A stretch of DNA of 64,000 nt from Chryseolinea lacunae (GTDB taxonomy: Bacteria > Bacteroidota > Bacteroidia > Cytophagales > Cyclobacteriaceae): positions 310,001-374,000 of the forward strand of contig NZ_JAERRB010000001.1 in the NCBI RefSeq assembly GCF_016735595.1, read 5' to 3'. The position numbers were made by a program, and so were the translations under genes. This document shows positions 18,068 through 27,430 of this stretch, piece by piece (position 1 is the stretch's first letter; each line of letters opens with the position of its first letter). Below the pieces are notes generated by a model that ran no database searches, was not told the origin of the DNA, and saw nothing but the letters and a program-made list of their open reading frames with translations.

Positions 18068-20455
18068 CTATTCGTCACGCAAGCTCTTCACGGGATTCAT
18101 CGTTGCTACGTCAAACACCTTGTAGCCTATGGTGACAAGCGCTACCGCGAATAAAATTCCAATAGAGACCAGAAACGTTAGTCCGTTCACGCCCTGGTAA
18201 TATTTCCAGATCGTGCCCATGATGGTGTTGCACCAGGTGAATCCCGCCCAGGCGCCTACAACAGAGGCCACAGACAGCACGATGATAAATTCCATATTCA
18301 CTGTGCACATGATGCTGCCCACGGAAGCGCCTACAATTTTCCGGATGCCCATCTCCTTCATACGCTTGATAAGGTTCAACGACACCAGGGTATAAAGCCC
18401 CGTGGCCGAAAGTAACATCGCCAACGCACCCAGGAAGCTGTAGCCATACACAATGCTCATGTTGAGCGCGCTTGCCTGTTGCAGCACCGACGACAAACGG
18501 TAGCCGTTATACAGACGATTCGGGAACAGTGCATTCCATTGCGTATTCATAAACGCGTTCACCGAAGTGACATGGTCCATGCTTGTGCTCACCACAATCT
18601 GACTGTAACGTTCCGGCAACACATAGCGGATCATCATCGGTTCCATTTCACGCCAGAGTCCTTGGGTATAGACATCTTTCACGACACCTACCACGTAAAG
18701 CTTCAGCGAATCGTGCCAGACAATTTCTTTTCCCAGCGGGCTCTTCCAACCAAAAAGGTCGGCCATCTTTTGTGTGACGATGACAGATTCACGTCGATCG
18801 GTTTCTGAATCTTTAACAAAGTCGCGACCAGCCACAAGCTTAATGTCCATTGTTTTCAAATAGTTGTCGCCCACTTCAATGATGTCTACGTCCACGTGCA
18901 ACGAAGCATGCTTCACGGGTTCGTGTGCCCGGTTGGAAAAGATTCCGCTTTGGGCGCCGGCCACGGAAAGCACTTCGGGATTTTGTTGCAGTGCGTTACG
19001 ATAGGCATTAAATTCATGCTCGTCATTCACCCAGGCAATAATGGACCCGCGAACATCGAAGCCCAGGTCATACTGTTGTTGATAGCGCGCGTTCTGCAGT
19101 AACCCAATGGCGCTCACAATGGTGATGAGCGAGATGGCAAACTGCAAACCCAACAGCGTGCGTGTGAAATAATTTGTGCCGCCCAGTTTTAATTTGCCTT
19201 TGAGTATGCTCACCGGCCTGAACTTGCTGATATAAAATGCAGGATAGCTTCCGGCCAGGATGCCCGTGAAGAGAATCATGCACGCCAGAAAAATCAGAAA
19301 AGACGGATCGTCAAAATAGTGTGGCGTCAGGTGAATGTTGTTCGCGGTCATGATATTCCAACCTTCAACGAGCAAGTCTGCCATGCCAACACCCACAATC
19401 AGCGCCAGAAAACAAATGCACGTGGTTTCGCCGATGAATTGCACGATGAGCTGCCAGCGCAGAGACCCCATGATTTTGCGCATACCAATCTCTTTCAATC
19501 TGCGCGACGCTATGGCGATGGCAGTGTTGGTAAGATTAAAACACGCAATCAACAGAATGAACACACTCATGATGGCGGATCCGACAATCGCAGCGAGTGG
19601 CGGCGCAGGCCAGGTGTTTGCCTGAACGTCTAGTGCCCTGTCGTGATCGGCCATGGTCGCAAAAACATCGAGCGTATATTCTTCTACCTGAAAGTCGCTT
19701 CGCACGGCATTGTTGTTCGCTTTGTATCGTTGCAGCTGTTGGTGCACGTGGCTTACGCGCGCGGGGTTGTCGAACTGCACAAACAGCGTGCATTCTTTTC
19801 TCCAATCGTCTTCGCGAACTTCCGTGTACTCGTCTTTGTGATTGTCGAACGGCATGTATGCGGAGCCTTCCTTCTTATAGAAACTGGAGTTCTTGGGCGG
19901 CTCTTCAAACACACCGGCAATGCGCACTTCCTTCAGATTTTTTCCATAGACCTGCGTAATGGTTTTTCCCAGCGCCTCCCCGGCGGAATGAAACAATCGA
20001 ATGGCCATCTCTTCGCTCACAAATACATTGGCTTTGTCTTTCAGATCCGATGCAGTGCCCGCGATGAAACGAAATGTGAACATGTTGAAGAACGCAGGGT
20101 CCACATACGAAAGGTTTGCCGCAAACAGATCGTCGTTGCGTTTGAAGGTTGAGCCGGAGCCGGCATACCGCGATGATTGATTTATCTCCTTCATATTTTT
20201 ATCCACCACCTCGCGCAAAGGCAACGGTGCGTAGCCATAGGGCGTCAGGGTGTTTTCAAATTTTCGCACGGCACTGACGCGATAGATGGTCTTGCCGTTC
20301 TCATGCGAAGCATCAAAGGTGCTGTCGTATTCGTAGGCAAAGTAGCTCACGATGCAGCAGGAGATGGCGATGCCCATGCCAAGCACGTTGATGATGATGA
20401 AGACCTGGTTCTTCATCATGTTTCGAAAGGTTATGAGGAGATGGTTTTTTATCAT
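18068..20455 (-). CDS. FtsX/MacB-type ABC transporter permease (orphan)
   Basis: I choose the ATG that gives MIKNHLLITFRNMMKNQVF, the usual start of this Bacteroidota family, rather than the ORF start 42 bp upstream. The protein is 795 residues long. It has an N-terminal membrane helix (about 20-45), a MacB-type periplasmic domain, three helices with FtsX signature (about 285-420), a second periplasmic domain and a final three-helix FtsX block with the MGIRKIVGASV motif. It ends MNPVKSLRDE. No ATP-binding partner lies next to it, which is common for these 800-aa permeases in Bacteroidota. The substrate is unknown; export of lipids, peptides or drugs is known for relatives. It is not related to the one at 30.4 kb by adjacency. 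Confidence 0.88.
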   Translation of the reverse strand: MIKNHLLITFRNMMKNQVFIIINVLGMGIAISCCIVSYFAYEYDSTFDASHENGKTIYRVSAVRKFENTLTPYGYAPLPLREVVDKNMKEINQSSRYAGSGSTFKRNDDLFAANLSYVDPAFFNMFTFRFIAGTASDLKDKANVFVSEEMAIRLFHSAGEALGKTITQVYGKNLKEVRIAGVFEEPPKNSSFYKKEGSAYMPFDNHKDEYTEVREDDWRKECTLFVQFDNPARVSHVHQQLQRYKANNNAVRSDFQVEEYTLDVFATMADHDRALDVQANTWPAPPLAAIVGSAIMSVFILLIACFNLTNTAIAIASRRLKEIGMRKIMGSLRWQLIVQFIGETTCICFLALIVGVGMADLLVEGWNIMTANNIHLTPHYFDDPSFLIFLACMILFTGILAGSYPAFYISKFRPVSILKGKLKLGGTNYFTRTLLGLQFAISLITIVSAIGLLQNARYQQQYDLGFDVRGSIIAWVNDEHEFNAYRNALQQNPEVLSVAGAQSGIFSNRAHEPVKHASLHVDVDIIEVGDNYLKTMDIKLVAGRDFVKDSETDRRESVIVTQKMADLFGWKSPLGKEIVWHDSLKLYVVGVVKDVYTQGLWREMEPMMIRYVLPERYSQIVVSTSMDHVTSVNAFMNTQWNALFPNRLYNGYRLSSVLQQASALNMSIVYGYSFLGALAMLLSATGLYTLVSLNLIKRMKEMGIRKIVGASVGSIMCTVNMEFIIVLSVASVVGAWAGFTWCNTIMGTIWKYYQGVNGLTFLVSIGILFAVALVTIGYKVFDVATMNPVKSLRDE

Positions 20456-20626
20456 GATGGTGCGTATGTCAACAAATATGCCACAATAAACCCGCACTGG
20501 AACGGATCAAAAGCTATTGCCTGCAGCACTCGTCCGCATGTGAACATTTTGCGACCGGAGGCGATCGACCGCGCCGTGTTTGCCATTCCTGATCCTATCG
20601 GATTTGGATTGCCCGTATGCCCTCGT

Positions 20627-22615
20627 CTACTTCTGGTAGAGTTCCATTTCGTTCAGCGCCACACAGAAATCGGTTATCCATGCGCCGGCAGCATCCACAT
20701 ACAGAATGTTGGGTTTGTTTCTCTTGTTGATGGTGCCGTCGGCGATCCACGCGCTCACATTGCTCACCAGATATTTATTGCCGCGCAGCGAAAGGTCAAT
20801 GATGCTGCGATGCTTTCGGATCACATTGGTGAGCAGGATGGCACCGTTGAGAATGGGGCTTATGTTGTCGCTTTGAAAGTCGTTGCACACCATGGCTGCC
20901 TCGTCGCTGCTTTGGCTCAGTTGCCAGTCGAGCCGGATCAGTTCGTTGTTGCGTGCGCCTTCATTCAAGCCCTTGAAAAATGTTACCTGCCGGGCCAGCA
21001 ATTTCGAAATATCGTTGGTGGCTGCGTACTCGCGTCGCAGGTTGAGGAAGGCCTTTGACTGAAGGGGTTGCATGGTCGAAGAGTCGATGCTGTGGGTCGG
21101 GTAGGCATATTTTTCGAACGTGACGATGGCTTTGCCAGCCAGTTCGCGCAACGTCACGCGGTCAATGCTTTGTTGTCGGTTGTTAAACATCACGTCGGTT
21201 CCCAGGGCATCGGCAATGAACCGGGCAATGTCCTGAGTCGGTGTTTCTTTCTGGCAGAAGTGCGACAACGTTAACACAACAAATTCCTTTTTATTCTCCT
21301 TCAGGAAATTTTTAAGCCCGAGCAGCACATCCGAAAATTTCTCACCATAACCACCGCCCATAGCATCGGCCATGCAATCGGACGAACAGTGTTTTGTATA
21401 CAATACCCCTTTATAGGGACCGACGCGAAGATCAAACATCCGAAGCCCTGCCTTGAGTTGCCGTTCGATAGTTTGAGTTTGCGTCAACACATTGCATTCG
21501 TTTATAGAGCCAGCATTGATACCGCCCGTGCCGCTGAGCACGCTCATGCCCGCGTCGTGTGAACCGGGCATCACAATATCCTTCAGGGTATAGTTCGCTT
21601 TCGCGGGAAACAAAATATCTTCCTGCCAGCGCGCGGGATTGTAGTTGGAGAAATAGCTCAGGTAAAATTTATTATCCTTTCCCACAAACGACACCACAAA
21701 CTTCTTATCGTCCACGGCGCACAACGAAACGGGCACGTCGGTGGAATATTCATCGGGCAATTCGGTTTGACTTTTGGGAATCTCCGTTGTGCCCGTTGCA
21801 GCATAATAGAGATGATCATCTTTTTTGTCACCTCGCCACACATAGAACAGGCGTGTAGAATTGAAGACGTGGTAGAGTGCTGGTGAAATTTTTGTTTTGA
21901 AATGAATGGTCGTTTTGTCACTCCACGTTTTGGAGTCGAGCGCATAGTCGGCGCTGTAGAATTGTGCGTCCTGGTTTGCGCCCTTGAAAGTGACACGGGC
22001 GGTGTGGTCGTTCAGTGCCACAACAAACGGATAGTCGCTGCTGCCCGACACGGCAATGGTGTTTTGTTCTTTTGCGCGCAGCGTGCCGTCGGCCGTGGCT
22101 TCAAGCAGCGCGTGCACCATGCTGTTCTTGTCATCGGCATGTGATACCATGAGGATGGTGTTGCCAAAGGCCGCGCACGACACGCCGCCCTTCAGCTTCA
22201 CGGTGTTGGAGAATGCCACGGTGTTCACGTGCGCAACGTCGAACGTGCTGTCGGAATTGTTGATGATGTAGCGTAGGCTCCCGTCGCTGGCAATCCAGAA
22301 GGCATAGAGTCGGCTGCCCAACACGCGCAGCACAGGTGCCGCGTTGGTTTGGCTGGTGTTCACAACCTGGATGTCTTCCGAAAATTCCGTAGCGTCCTGC
22401 TTACCCAGGTAGGCCACGCTCACCACCGCGTCGTTGCCCATGCTTTTCCAAACCACAAAGAAGCCATTCTTGAAACGGGTGATGTCAACCGCTTTGTCGG
22501 TGCGGGCATGTGGCAAATAGTTGACGGGGCTTCCAAAGGTGAGGCTCTGTGCACGGAGGTTGACCGGCAACAGAAAAGTCACAAGCATGAGCGCTCCAAA
22601 CAAGTTAAACTTCAT
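20627..22615 (-). CDS. Secreted PI-PLC-like phosphodiesterase
   Basis: The protein has 662 residues with a signal peptide (about 1-22, ending LRAQ). The first half (about 25-335) is beta-rich, looks like a propeller and matches nothing I can name. The second half carries a phosphatidylinositol-specific phospholipase C X-type domain: the first catalytic histidine H353 lies in MPGSHDAGM and the second H409 in LYTKHCSSD, with FDLRVGP between them. It probably cleaves a phosphodiester in a lipid head group or glycolipid outside the cytoplasm; bacterial relatives often act on phosphatidylinositol or GPI-type anchors. It is monocistronic and divergent from the FadL-like gene. The real substrate is unknown. 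Confidence 0.78.
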   Translation of the reverse strand: MKFNLFGALMLVTFLLPVNLRAQSLTFGSPVNYLPHARTDKAVDITRFKNGFFVVWKSMGNDAVVSVAYLGKQDATEFSEDIQVVNTSQTNAAPVLRVLGSRLYAFWIASDGSLRYIINNSDSTFDVAHVNTVAFSNTVKLKGGVSCAAFGNTILMVSHADDKNSMVHALLEATADGTLRAKEQNTIAVSGSSDYPFVVALNDHTARVTFKGANQDAQFYSADYALDSKTWSDKTTIHFKTKISPALYHVFNSTRLFYVWRGDKKDDHLYYAATGTTEIPKSQTELPDEYSTDVPVSLCAVDDKKFVVSFVGKDNKFYLSYFSNYNPARWQEDILFPAKANYTLKDIVMPGSHDAGMSVLSGTGGINAGSINECNVLTQTQTIERQLKAGLRMFDLRVGPYKGVLYTKHCSSDCMADAMGGGYGEKFSDVLLGLKNFLKENKKEFVVLTLSHFCQKETPTQDIARFIADALGTDVMFNNRQQSIDRVTLRELAGKAIVTFEKYAYPTHSIDSSTMQPLQSKAFLNLRREYAATNDISKLLARQVTFFKGLNEGARNNELIRLDWQLSQSSDEAAMVCNDFQSDNISPILNGAILLTNVIRKHRSIIDLSLRGNKYLVSNVSAWIADGTINKRNKPNILYVDAAGAWITDFCVALNEMELYQK

Positions 22616-22700
22616 AGTGTTGAAGGTACTAAAAATGAAAAAGAACTTAACACCTCACCCCAACCCTGCCCGCGGAAATGTTTTCGTCCAGGAAATAAAG

Positions 22701-22708
22701 TAGATTTG
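22701..22708 (+). promoter_or_regulatory. Candidate Bacteroidota -7 promoter box for the FadL-like gene
   Basis: TAGATTTG matches the TAnnTTTG -7 consensus of Bacteroidota housekeeping promoters and lies 18 bp upstream of the ATG at 22727. A clear TTTG -33 box at the usual spacing is not visible. Confidence 0.42.
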
Positions 22709-22726
22709 CAGAAACCCTCTACCGGC

Positions 22727-24169
22727 ATGCGAGCCAAAATTCTAACCTGTTTTACCCTGTGCTGCTGCGTGCACGTTGCCGTTGCGCAGGACGCCAACTA
22801 CTGGTCCACACCCTATTCTCCTGCGGGCTTTCTTGTGCCCGGGGCCGTCATCGCTCACAATGGCGACAGCGGCGTGTTCTTCTATAACCCTGCCCTACTG
22901 GCCGGTTCGCGCAAAAATTCGGTGTCGGTAAGCGGCACCGTCTACAACTACGATCATTATACGATAAACAATGCGCTGGGTGCCGGCAAAGATCTCCGAA
23001 GCCATGGCGCGTCCATCATTCCACAAATGGTGTCGGGCACACTCGCCCTGAAAGGCAAGCGCTCGGTCACGTTTGGCTATGCGTTGCTTCATGTGCCGGT
23101 CATCAACTTTCAGGCGTCACAGCAGCGCGACGACAAGTTCAATGTGCTGAACGATTCCTATAGCCCGGGCGACGAAAGTTTTGTGGGACAGGCCAACATC
23201 AGCAGCACCATCAAAGAAACCACCGGCATTGTGAGTGCAGGCTTCAAGATGTCGCCAAAGTTTTCGGTGGGCCTGTCGGCGGAAGTGCAGTTGCGAAAAC
23301 ATGTGTACAACAGAAGTCTCACGATGCGGGCGCTCTACAACGCAGGGGGATTGTTTGGTGAATTTGCAAACGTGCAGGAAGCCTACATCGCCAACTATTC
23401 ACACATCGGTCTGCGATTCAAAGCGGGCTTTGCCTACGACGCTGGCCGTCATCACCTGGGCTTGCTCATTTCGTCGCCCCTGGTTCATCTCTATGGGCGT
23501 GGCTACATTCAATCCGACTTCATCATCAGCGACCTGATCGTCGACAATGCCGCCGACACGTTGAATCTGTTTGCCAACACACGCCAGGAAAAATTGAAGG
23601 CACGCTGGAAAATGCCGGTGAGCGTGGCCCTCGGCTATGCCTTCGACTACGCAAAGGGCAAGGTTTATGTAGCCGCAGAATACTTCCGCAAAGTGGATAC
23701 CTATGGCGTCATCACACCGCGAAACGAAGTCTACATACGGCCCGACGACGAACCCCAAAACTATACCTCCGAACTGCTGCGCTTCAAAGATGTTCGCCGC
23801 GCGGTGTTGAATGTAGGCGTAGGCCTCAGCTACTCATTCAACCCCCAACTGACGGGATTGGTCGGCGTCTACACCGATTTTCGCTATGCCGACAATGACC
23901 TCGACCTCAAACAAAATTCCGGAAACGGAAATGCTTACAACATCTCGTACTGGAGCCATCTCAACTCCCAGATCGGTGTGAACATCCAACGCCGGAAGTT
24001 CAACCTGCGCACCGGCCTGCTGCTCACCTATGCGTCAACCAATAAGTATCCGCAGTTTGTAGACTTTAGCCAGCCTCACGAAGACAACTTCCTGGCAGGG
24101 CAGCCCGGCCTCACCACGGCAACACACTTTTCGGCGGGGTTCCTGTTTGCATACGTACACAATCTTTAA
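22727..24169 (+). CDS. FadL-like outer-membrane beta-barrel protein
   Basis: The open frame reaches back to 22349, but the ATG at 22727 is chosen because it gives a clean signal peptide (MRAKILTCFTLCCCVHVAVAQ) and avoids antisense overlap with the PI-PLC gene. The mature part of this 480-residue protein begins with a region like the FadL/OmpP1 hatch (HNGDSGVFFYNPALLAG) and continues with amphipathic strands to a C-terminal FAYVHNL. The family imports hydrophobic compounds such as fatty acids across the outer membrane. Assignment rests on overall pattern, so a related uncharacterised barrel family is possible. The gene is divergent from the PI-PLC-like gene, and a lipid-related link between the two is only a suggestion. 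Confidence 0.68.
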   Translation: MRAKILTCFTLCCCVHVAVAQDANYWSTPYSPAGFLVPGAVIAHNGDSGVFFYNPALLAGSRKNSVSVSGTVYNYDHYTINNALGAGKDLRSHGASIIPQMVSGTLALKGKRSVTFGYALLHVPVINFQASQQRDDKFNVLNDSYSPGDESFVGQANISSTIKETTGIVSAGFKMSPKFSVGLSAEVQLRKHVYNRSLTMRALYNAGGLFGEFANVQEAYIANYSHIGLRFKAGFAYDAGRHHLGLLISSPLVHLYGRGYIQSDFIISDLIVDNAADTLNLFANTRQEKLKARWKMPVSVALGYAFDYAKGKVYVAAEYFRKVDTYGVITPRNEVYIRPDDEPQNYTSELLRFKDVRRAVLNVGVGLSYSFNPQLTGLVGVYTDFRYADNDLDLKQNSGNGNAYNISYWSHLNSQIGVNIQRRKFNLRTGLLLTYASTNKYPQFVDFSQPHEDNFLAGQPGLTTATHFSAGFLFAYVHNL

Positions 24170-24315
24170 ACAGACTCTTTCTCATTGGGCATCTTAACCC
24201 TAAATAGGTAAGGTCCGGGAAGCAGTTGCCCTTGTCGCATTCTGCAAACATTCTCCCTCACCTCATCACCGTGCTTTTTTCAGGAACGCGCAAAAATAAT
24301 TGAGCAAACTATTGC

Positions 24316-24357
24316 GCAGGTATTTGCCTGCCTATATATTAGCAGGCAAATACCTGC
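24316..24357. promoter_or_regulatory. Perfect 16-bp inverted repeat, likely operator of the ArsR-family gene
   Basis: The arms GCAGGTATTTGCCTGC (24316-24331) and GCAGGCAAATACCTGC (24342-24357) are exact reverse complements around a 10-nt AT-rich spacer. The right arm ends 7 bp before the ATG at 24365. The position fits an autoregulatory operator, and in RNA the same sequence would form a hairpin over the ribosome-binding region. Confidence 0.75.
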
Positions 24358-24364
24358 ATATCCC

Positions 24365-24778
24365 ATGAAAGCCCGACGAGATGTATTTCAAGCCATTGCC
24401 GACCCCACGCGCCGGCAGATCATTCACATGCTGGCCGACAAGCCTTTGAATCTCAATTCCATTGCCGAGCAATTTGACATGAAACGCCAGTCTATTGCCA
24501 CGCACATCAAAATTCTAACGGAGTGTGGTTTGCTGGTGGTGCGGCAACAAGGAAGGGAGCGCTTTTGTGAAGCACGCCTTCAAACGCTGCACGAGGTTTC
24601 GAGCTGGGTTGATCAATACAAGAAATTCTGGCACCAGCAGTTCGCGTCGCTCGAAAAATACCTGGACAAGGTTCAAACCATGCCCGCGCGCAAGTCACCG
24701 ACGCGTGAATCGTCCGTGAGCAAATCGCCGAAGGGCAAAACAACAAAAGGTAAAGCAACAAAATCCCGTAAGAAATGA
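24365..24778 (+). CDS. ArsR-family winged-helix repressor
   Basis: The 137-residue protein opens with FQAIADPTRRQIIHML, a standard ArsR start. A winged helix follows (about 10-90) with recognition helix KRQSIATHIKILTECGLL. No metal-binding cysteine motif such as ELCVCDL is seen, so it is of the non-metal type usually paired with SRPBCC proteins. The C-terminal tail (about 110-137) is lysine/serine rich and low complexity, which may add nonspecific DNA contact. The stop codon overlaps the next ATG (ATGA, 24775-24778), so it is translationally coupled to the SRPBCC gene. The perfect palindrome just upstream is the likely operator. Confidence 0.9.
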   Translation: MKARRDVFQAIADPTRRQIIHMLADKPLNLNSIAEQFDMKRQSIATHIKILTECGLLVVRQQGRERFCEARLQTLHEVSSWVDQYKKFWHQQFASLEKYLDKVQTMPARKSPTRESSVSKSPKGKTTKGKATKSRKK

Positions 24779-25287
24779 ATACAAAAACCAACCTCGAACA
24801 CGTCGACCTCGTCATCACCCACGAGTTCAATGCACCAAAGAAATCAGTGTTCAACGCCTTTGGCAGCGCCGAAGCACTTGCCGAATGGTGGGGACCTGTG
24901 GAGTGTAAAAACTCCGTCATCAAACTTGATTTCCAACCGGGTGGCATCTTCCATTTCAAGATGGAGAAAGACGGCGCCGTGAACTATGGCCGCTTCCTCT
25001 TCGGCGCCATCGAGCCATACGATTTGCTGGAGTTCACCAACGCCTTTGCCGACGCGGCCGGAAATGTGGTGAAGGCCCCGTTCGACATTCAGATTCCTGC
25101 AGAGATTTTCTATAGGCTTCGTTTCAAAGAATCACAAGGCAAAACCATCATCACCTTAACCGGCACGGCTGTGAACGCGACGGCCGAAGAAACCGCGACG
25201 CTCAAGGCGATCACCGCCAATGTGCAGGAAGGATTTGCCGCAACGTTCAGGGCTTTGGAGAAATACTTGAAAACGGTGCGGGCATAA
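24775..25287 (+). CDS. SRPBCC (AHSA1/START-like) domain protein
   Basis: The 170-residue protein has the AHSA1-type fold pattern: VITHEFNAPKKSVFNAFGSAE, the conserved AEWWGP motif, then DFQPGGIFHFKM and GRFLFGAIEPYDLLEF, ending in a long C-terminal helix (VQEGFAATFRALEKYL). Members bind hydrophobic small molecules in a central cavity or assist folding; none has a clear enzymatic motif. ArsR plus AHSA1 pairs are common and their ligands mostly unknown. It is the second gene of a two-gene operon and convergent with the agmatine-deiminase-like gene 16 bp away. Confidence 0.88.
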   Translation: MNTKTNLEHVDLVITHEFNAPKKSVFNAFGSAEALAEWWGPVECKNSVIKLDFQPGGIFHFKMEKDGAVNYGRFLFGAIEPYDLLEFTNAFADAAGNVVKAPFDIQIPAEIFYRLRFKESQGKTIITLTGTAVNATAEETATLKAITANVQEGFAATFRALEKYLKTVRA

Positions 25288-25303
25288 TCCATAAGGAATC
25301 GAA

Positions 25304-26602
25304 TCACTTCTTTCGCTGTGGTTGTTGCTGTGTAGAGCAATGTATCCCGCCGCCGCTCCAGTTCAAGGCCATGGCGTCGATGAAAACAATTTCGCGCCCG
25401 GGAAAGTGTGTGGCGAATATTTTCCGCACACGCTCTTCCTTCTCCGGCGAGGAACCTGTGTTGGTGTAGGTTGGTACAAGCACAAGGCCGTTGGTGACGA
25501 GGTAGTTCATGTAGCTTGAGGCTGGCACCCGCAGCACCGTGTCGCCTGCATGAGGCGCTTCCGATGCTTTGAAGGAGCGCACCCTCATGTCTAACGATGT
25601 CTTCCAGTCGTCGACGGTTTCGCGTGCCACCACTTTTTTGGCGACCAGATCGGGCAATGGAACTTTCACGATGTTGAAAGATTTGCCGTCCTGATCGCGT
25701 GCAGCTTCCAGAATCTCCAGGTTCTCCGACATGCGCTCGTGGTTCATTTTGTTAATGGTGTTCAGCGCTTTCTCTTCCTCATCAACCCAGGCCAGCAAAA
25801 TGGTGTTGGCATTGGCAAAGCGAACAAACTCGTCGGTGTGGCCGCCGGTGCCGCCGCCCACATAGTTATCTGCGATTCTTCGCATAAAATGCCACGGGTC
25901 GTCGGCAAGGCCCTGCTTCATCCAGATGATATTGTTAACACCAAGCACTCTCTTAAATTCAGGTTCAAGTTCTTCTTTGCTTTTGCCGGGGTTGCGTTTA
26001 AAAACCGTGGCTTCGCAGAGAATGAGGGTGCCCTTGCCATTCACTTCAATGGCACCGCCCTCGTGCGCGACCCAGGTCTTTAGTGCCGTGGCGTTTTCGG
26101 CAATGGCCATAAGACTGTCTACCTGGCCTGTCATTTTTGTGCGCACGGGTTTGAAGTATTTGTTAACGCTGTCCACGTTGTTGTCGAATTTTTCCTGCAG
26201 CCACTGTGGATAGCCATAGCCGTTCCACGCAAAGTCGGCTACGCCAAGTTCACCTTTGCTGTTCACCAGGAAGGCGGCGCCGTGGTCGCGTATCCAGTAG
26301 CGTTCGCCGGGCATCACGTAGAATTGCAGACGGGTGGTGTCGATGGAGTGTTCTGACAAAATGTGTTTGGCCACGCGCATCAGGCTGTCGGAGTCTACGG
26401 CAATCTTCACCTGCACATGGGGCATCAGCGCGTGAATCACGTTGAACACCACCGGGTGATAACTCTCGTATTCATCTTCCCAACCCAGCCACACCGCGTC
26501 GTGAGGTTCCCATTCGGCCGGCATGTAGAAATCTGTCTTTTCTGGTTTCGCGCATGACGCGGCGACAACCACGATCAAAAGAAAACGAAAGAGAATATTC
26601 AT
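25304..26602 (-). CDS. Agmatine deiminase/peptidylarginine deiminase-family lipoprotein
   Basis: The protein has 432 residues with a lipoprotein signal (LIVVVAASC, C17), then MPAEWEPHDAVWLGW, the usual start of PF04371 enzymes. The guanidine-hydrolase core is visible: GGAIEVNGKGTLI, GGTGGHTDEF with H255, and GGGIHCSTQQQP with the presumed catalytic cysteine C422 ten residues from the C-terminus. Cytoplasmic agmatine deiminases are about 370 residues and lack a signal. A lipid anchor puts this one outside the cytoplasm, closer in layout to bacterial peptidylarginine deiminases. The reaction would release ammonia and leave carbamoylputrescine or citrulline. Agmatine versus peptide arginine cannot be decided from sequence alone. 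Confidence 0.85.
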   Translation of the reverse strand: MNILFRFLLIVVVAASCAKPEKTDFYMPAEWEPHDAVWLGWEDEYESYHPVVFNVIHALMPHVQVKIAVDSDSLMRVAKHILSEHSIDTTRLQFYVMPGERYWIRDHGAAFLVNSKGELGVADFAWNGYGYPQWLQEKFDNNVDSVNKYFKPVRTKMTGQVDSLMAIAENATALKTWVAHEGGAIEVNGKGTLILCEATVFKRNPGKSKEELEPEFKRVLGVNNIIWMKQGLADDPWHFMRRIADNYVGGGTGGHTDEFVRFANANTILLAWVDEEEKALNTINKMNHERMSENLEILEAARDQDGKSFNIVKVPLPDLVAKKVVARETVDDWKTSLDMRVRSFKASEAPHAGDTVLRVPASSYMNYLVTNGLVLVPTYTNTGSSPEKEERVRKIFATHFPGREIVFIDAMALNWSGGGIHCSTQQQPQRKK

Positions 26603-26686
26603 TGGAAAGAGGGTTTATTAAAGGTAAGCATAGTCAAAAATTAAACACCGTACGTACCGGTAAAATGTTCATGCAAATGATTTTCT

Positions 26687-27295
26687 TTGAAATCTCAAAA
26701 TCCCGATCGTCACGTGATAGCCAACCCGCTCATTTCATATTTCGATGCCCTCGTGCCCCTGACAGCCGACGAACAAGACGACCTCGCCGTGCGTGTGGCC
26801 GAACAGGTTTTGAAGCGAAAAGAATTTGTTCTGCAAGCCGGCACAGTGTGCCATCACTATACGTTTGTGGTGGAAGGGTGTTTAAAAATGTATAGCATCG
26901 ACAACGCCGGCAAAGAACACAATCTTCAATTCGCCGCCGAGAACGATTGGATGGCCGACATCAGCAGCTTCTATTCCGACAAACCCAGCAAGCTTTTCAT
27001 TGAAACACTCGAACCTTCGCGCATCCTGATCATCACCAAAGATGACTTGCTCTTTCTCTACAAGCAATACCCCAAGTTTGTCCGCTATTTCAAGGTGATC
27101 TTTGAAAACAAGTTTGTGGAGATGCAGAATCGTGTGCTCCAAAACATCAGCTCCACAGCCGAAGAACGATACCTCACCTTCCTGGAACAATACCCGAACC
27201 TTTCCAATCGCATACCCAGCACGCAAATAGCATCCTACCTCGGCATCACCCCGGAATTTCTCAGCAAGGTGCGCAAGGACCTTGCCGGCAAATGA
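26687..27295 (+). CDS. Crp/Fnr-family transcriptional regulator
   Basis: The 202-residue protein carries a cyclic-nucleotide-binding-like beta roll (about 30-125: LKRKEFVLQAGTVCHHYTFVVEG) and a C-terminal winged helix (about 145-200) with recognition region STQIASYLGITPEFLSKVRKDL. The phosphate-binding cassette residues of true cAMP binders (RPRAAT type) are absent, and no FNR cysteine cluster is seen. This matches the short Bacteroidota Crp/Fnr group with unknown ligand. It is divergent from the deiminase gene and lies 135 bp upstream of an alpha/beta hydrolase on the same strand. A small inverted repeat CTTAA-N6-TTAAG (27363-27378) lies between them. Confidence 0.88.
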   Translation: MKSQNPDRHVIANPLISYFDALVPLTADEQDDLAVRVAEQVLKRKEFVLQAGTVCHHYTFVVEGCLKMYSIDNAGKEHNLQFAAENDWMADISSFYSDKPSKLFIETLEPSRILIITKDDLLFLYKQYPKFVRYFKVIFENKFVEMQNRVLQNISSTAEERYLTFLEQYPNLSNRIPSTQIASYLGITPEFLSKVRKDLAGK

Positions 27296-27430
27296 TAGGT
27301 GGACAGGCGCGGGTCATATAGCGGCTCAGCCTGATCCAAAAAATATCATTCAAACCTGAATTCTTAAGATACATTAAGATCTATGTTTTGCAGGCGGCGC
27401 ACCTTTGCCCAAGACAAAACCAATGACGAA

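Noticed and set aside
22349-22726. N-terminal extension of the FadL-like gene
   Set aside because: It overlaps the PI-PLC gene antisense and would bury a clean signal peptide that starts at 22727.
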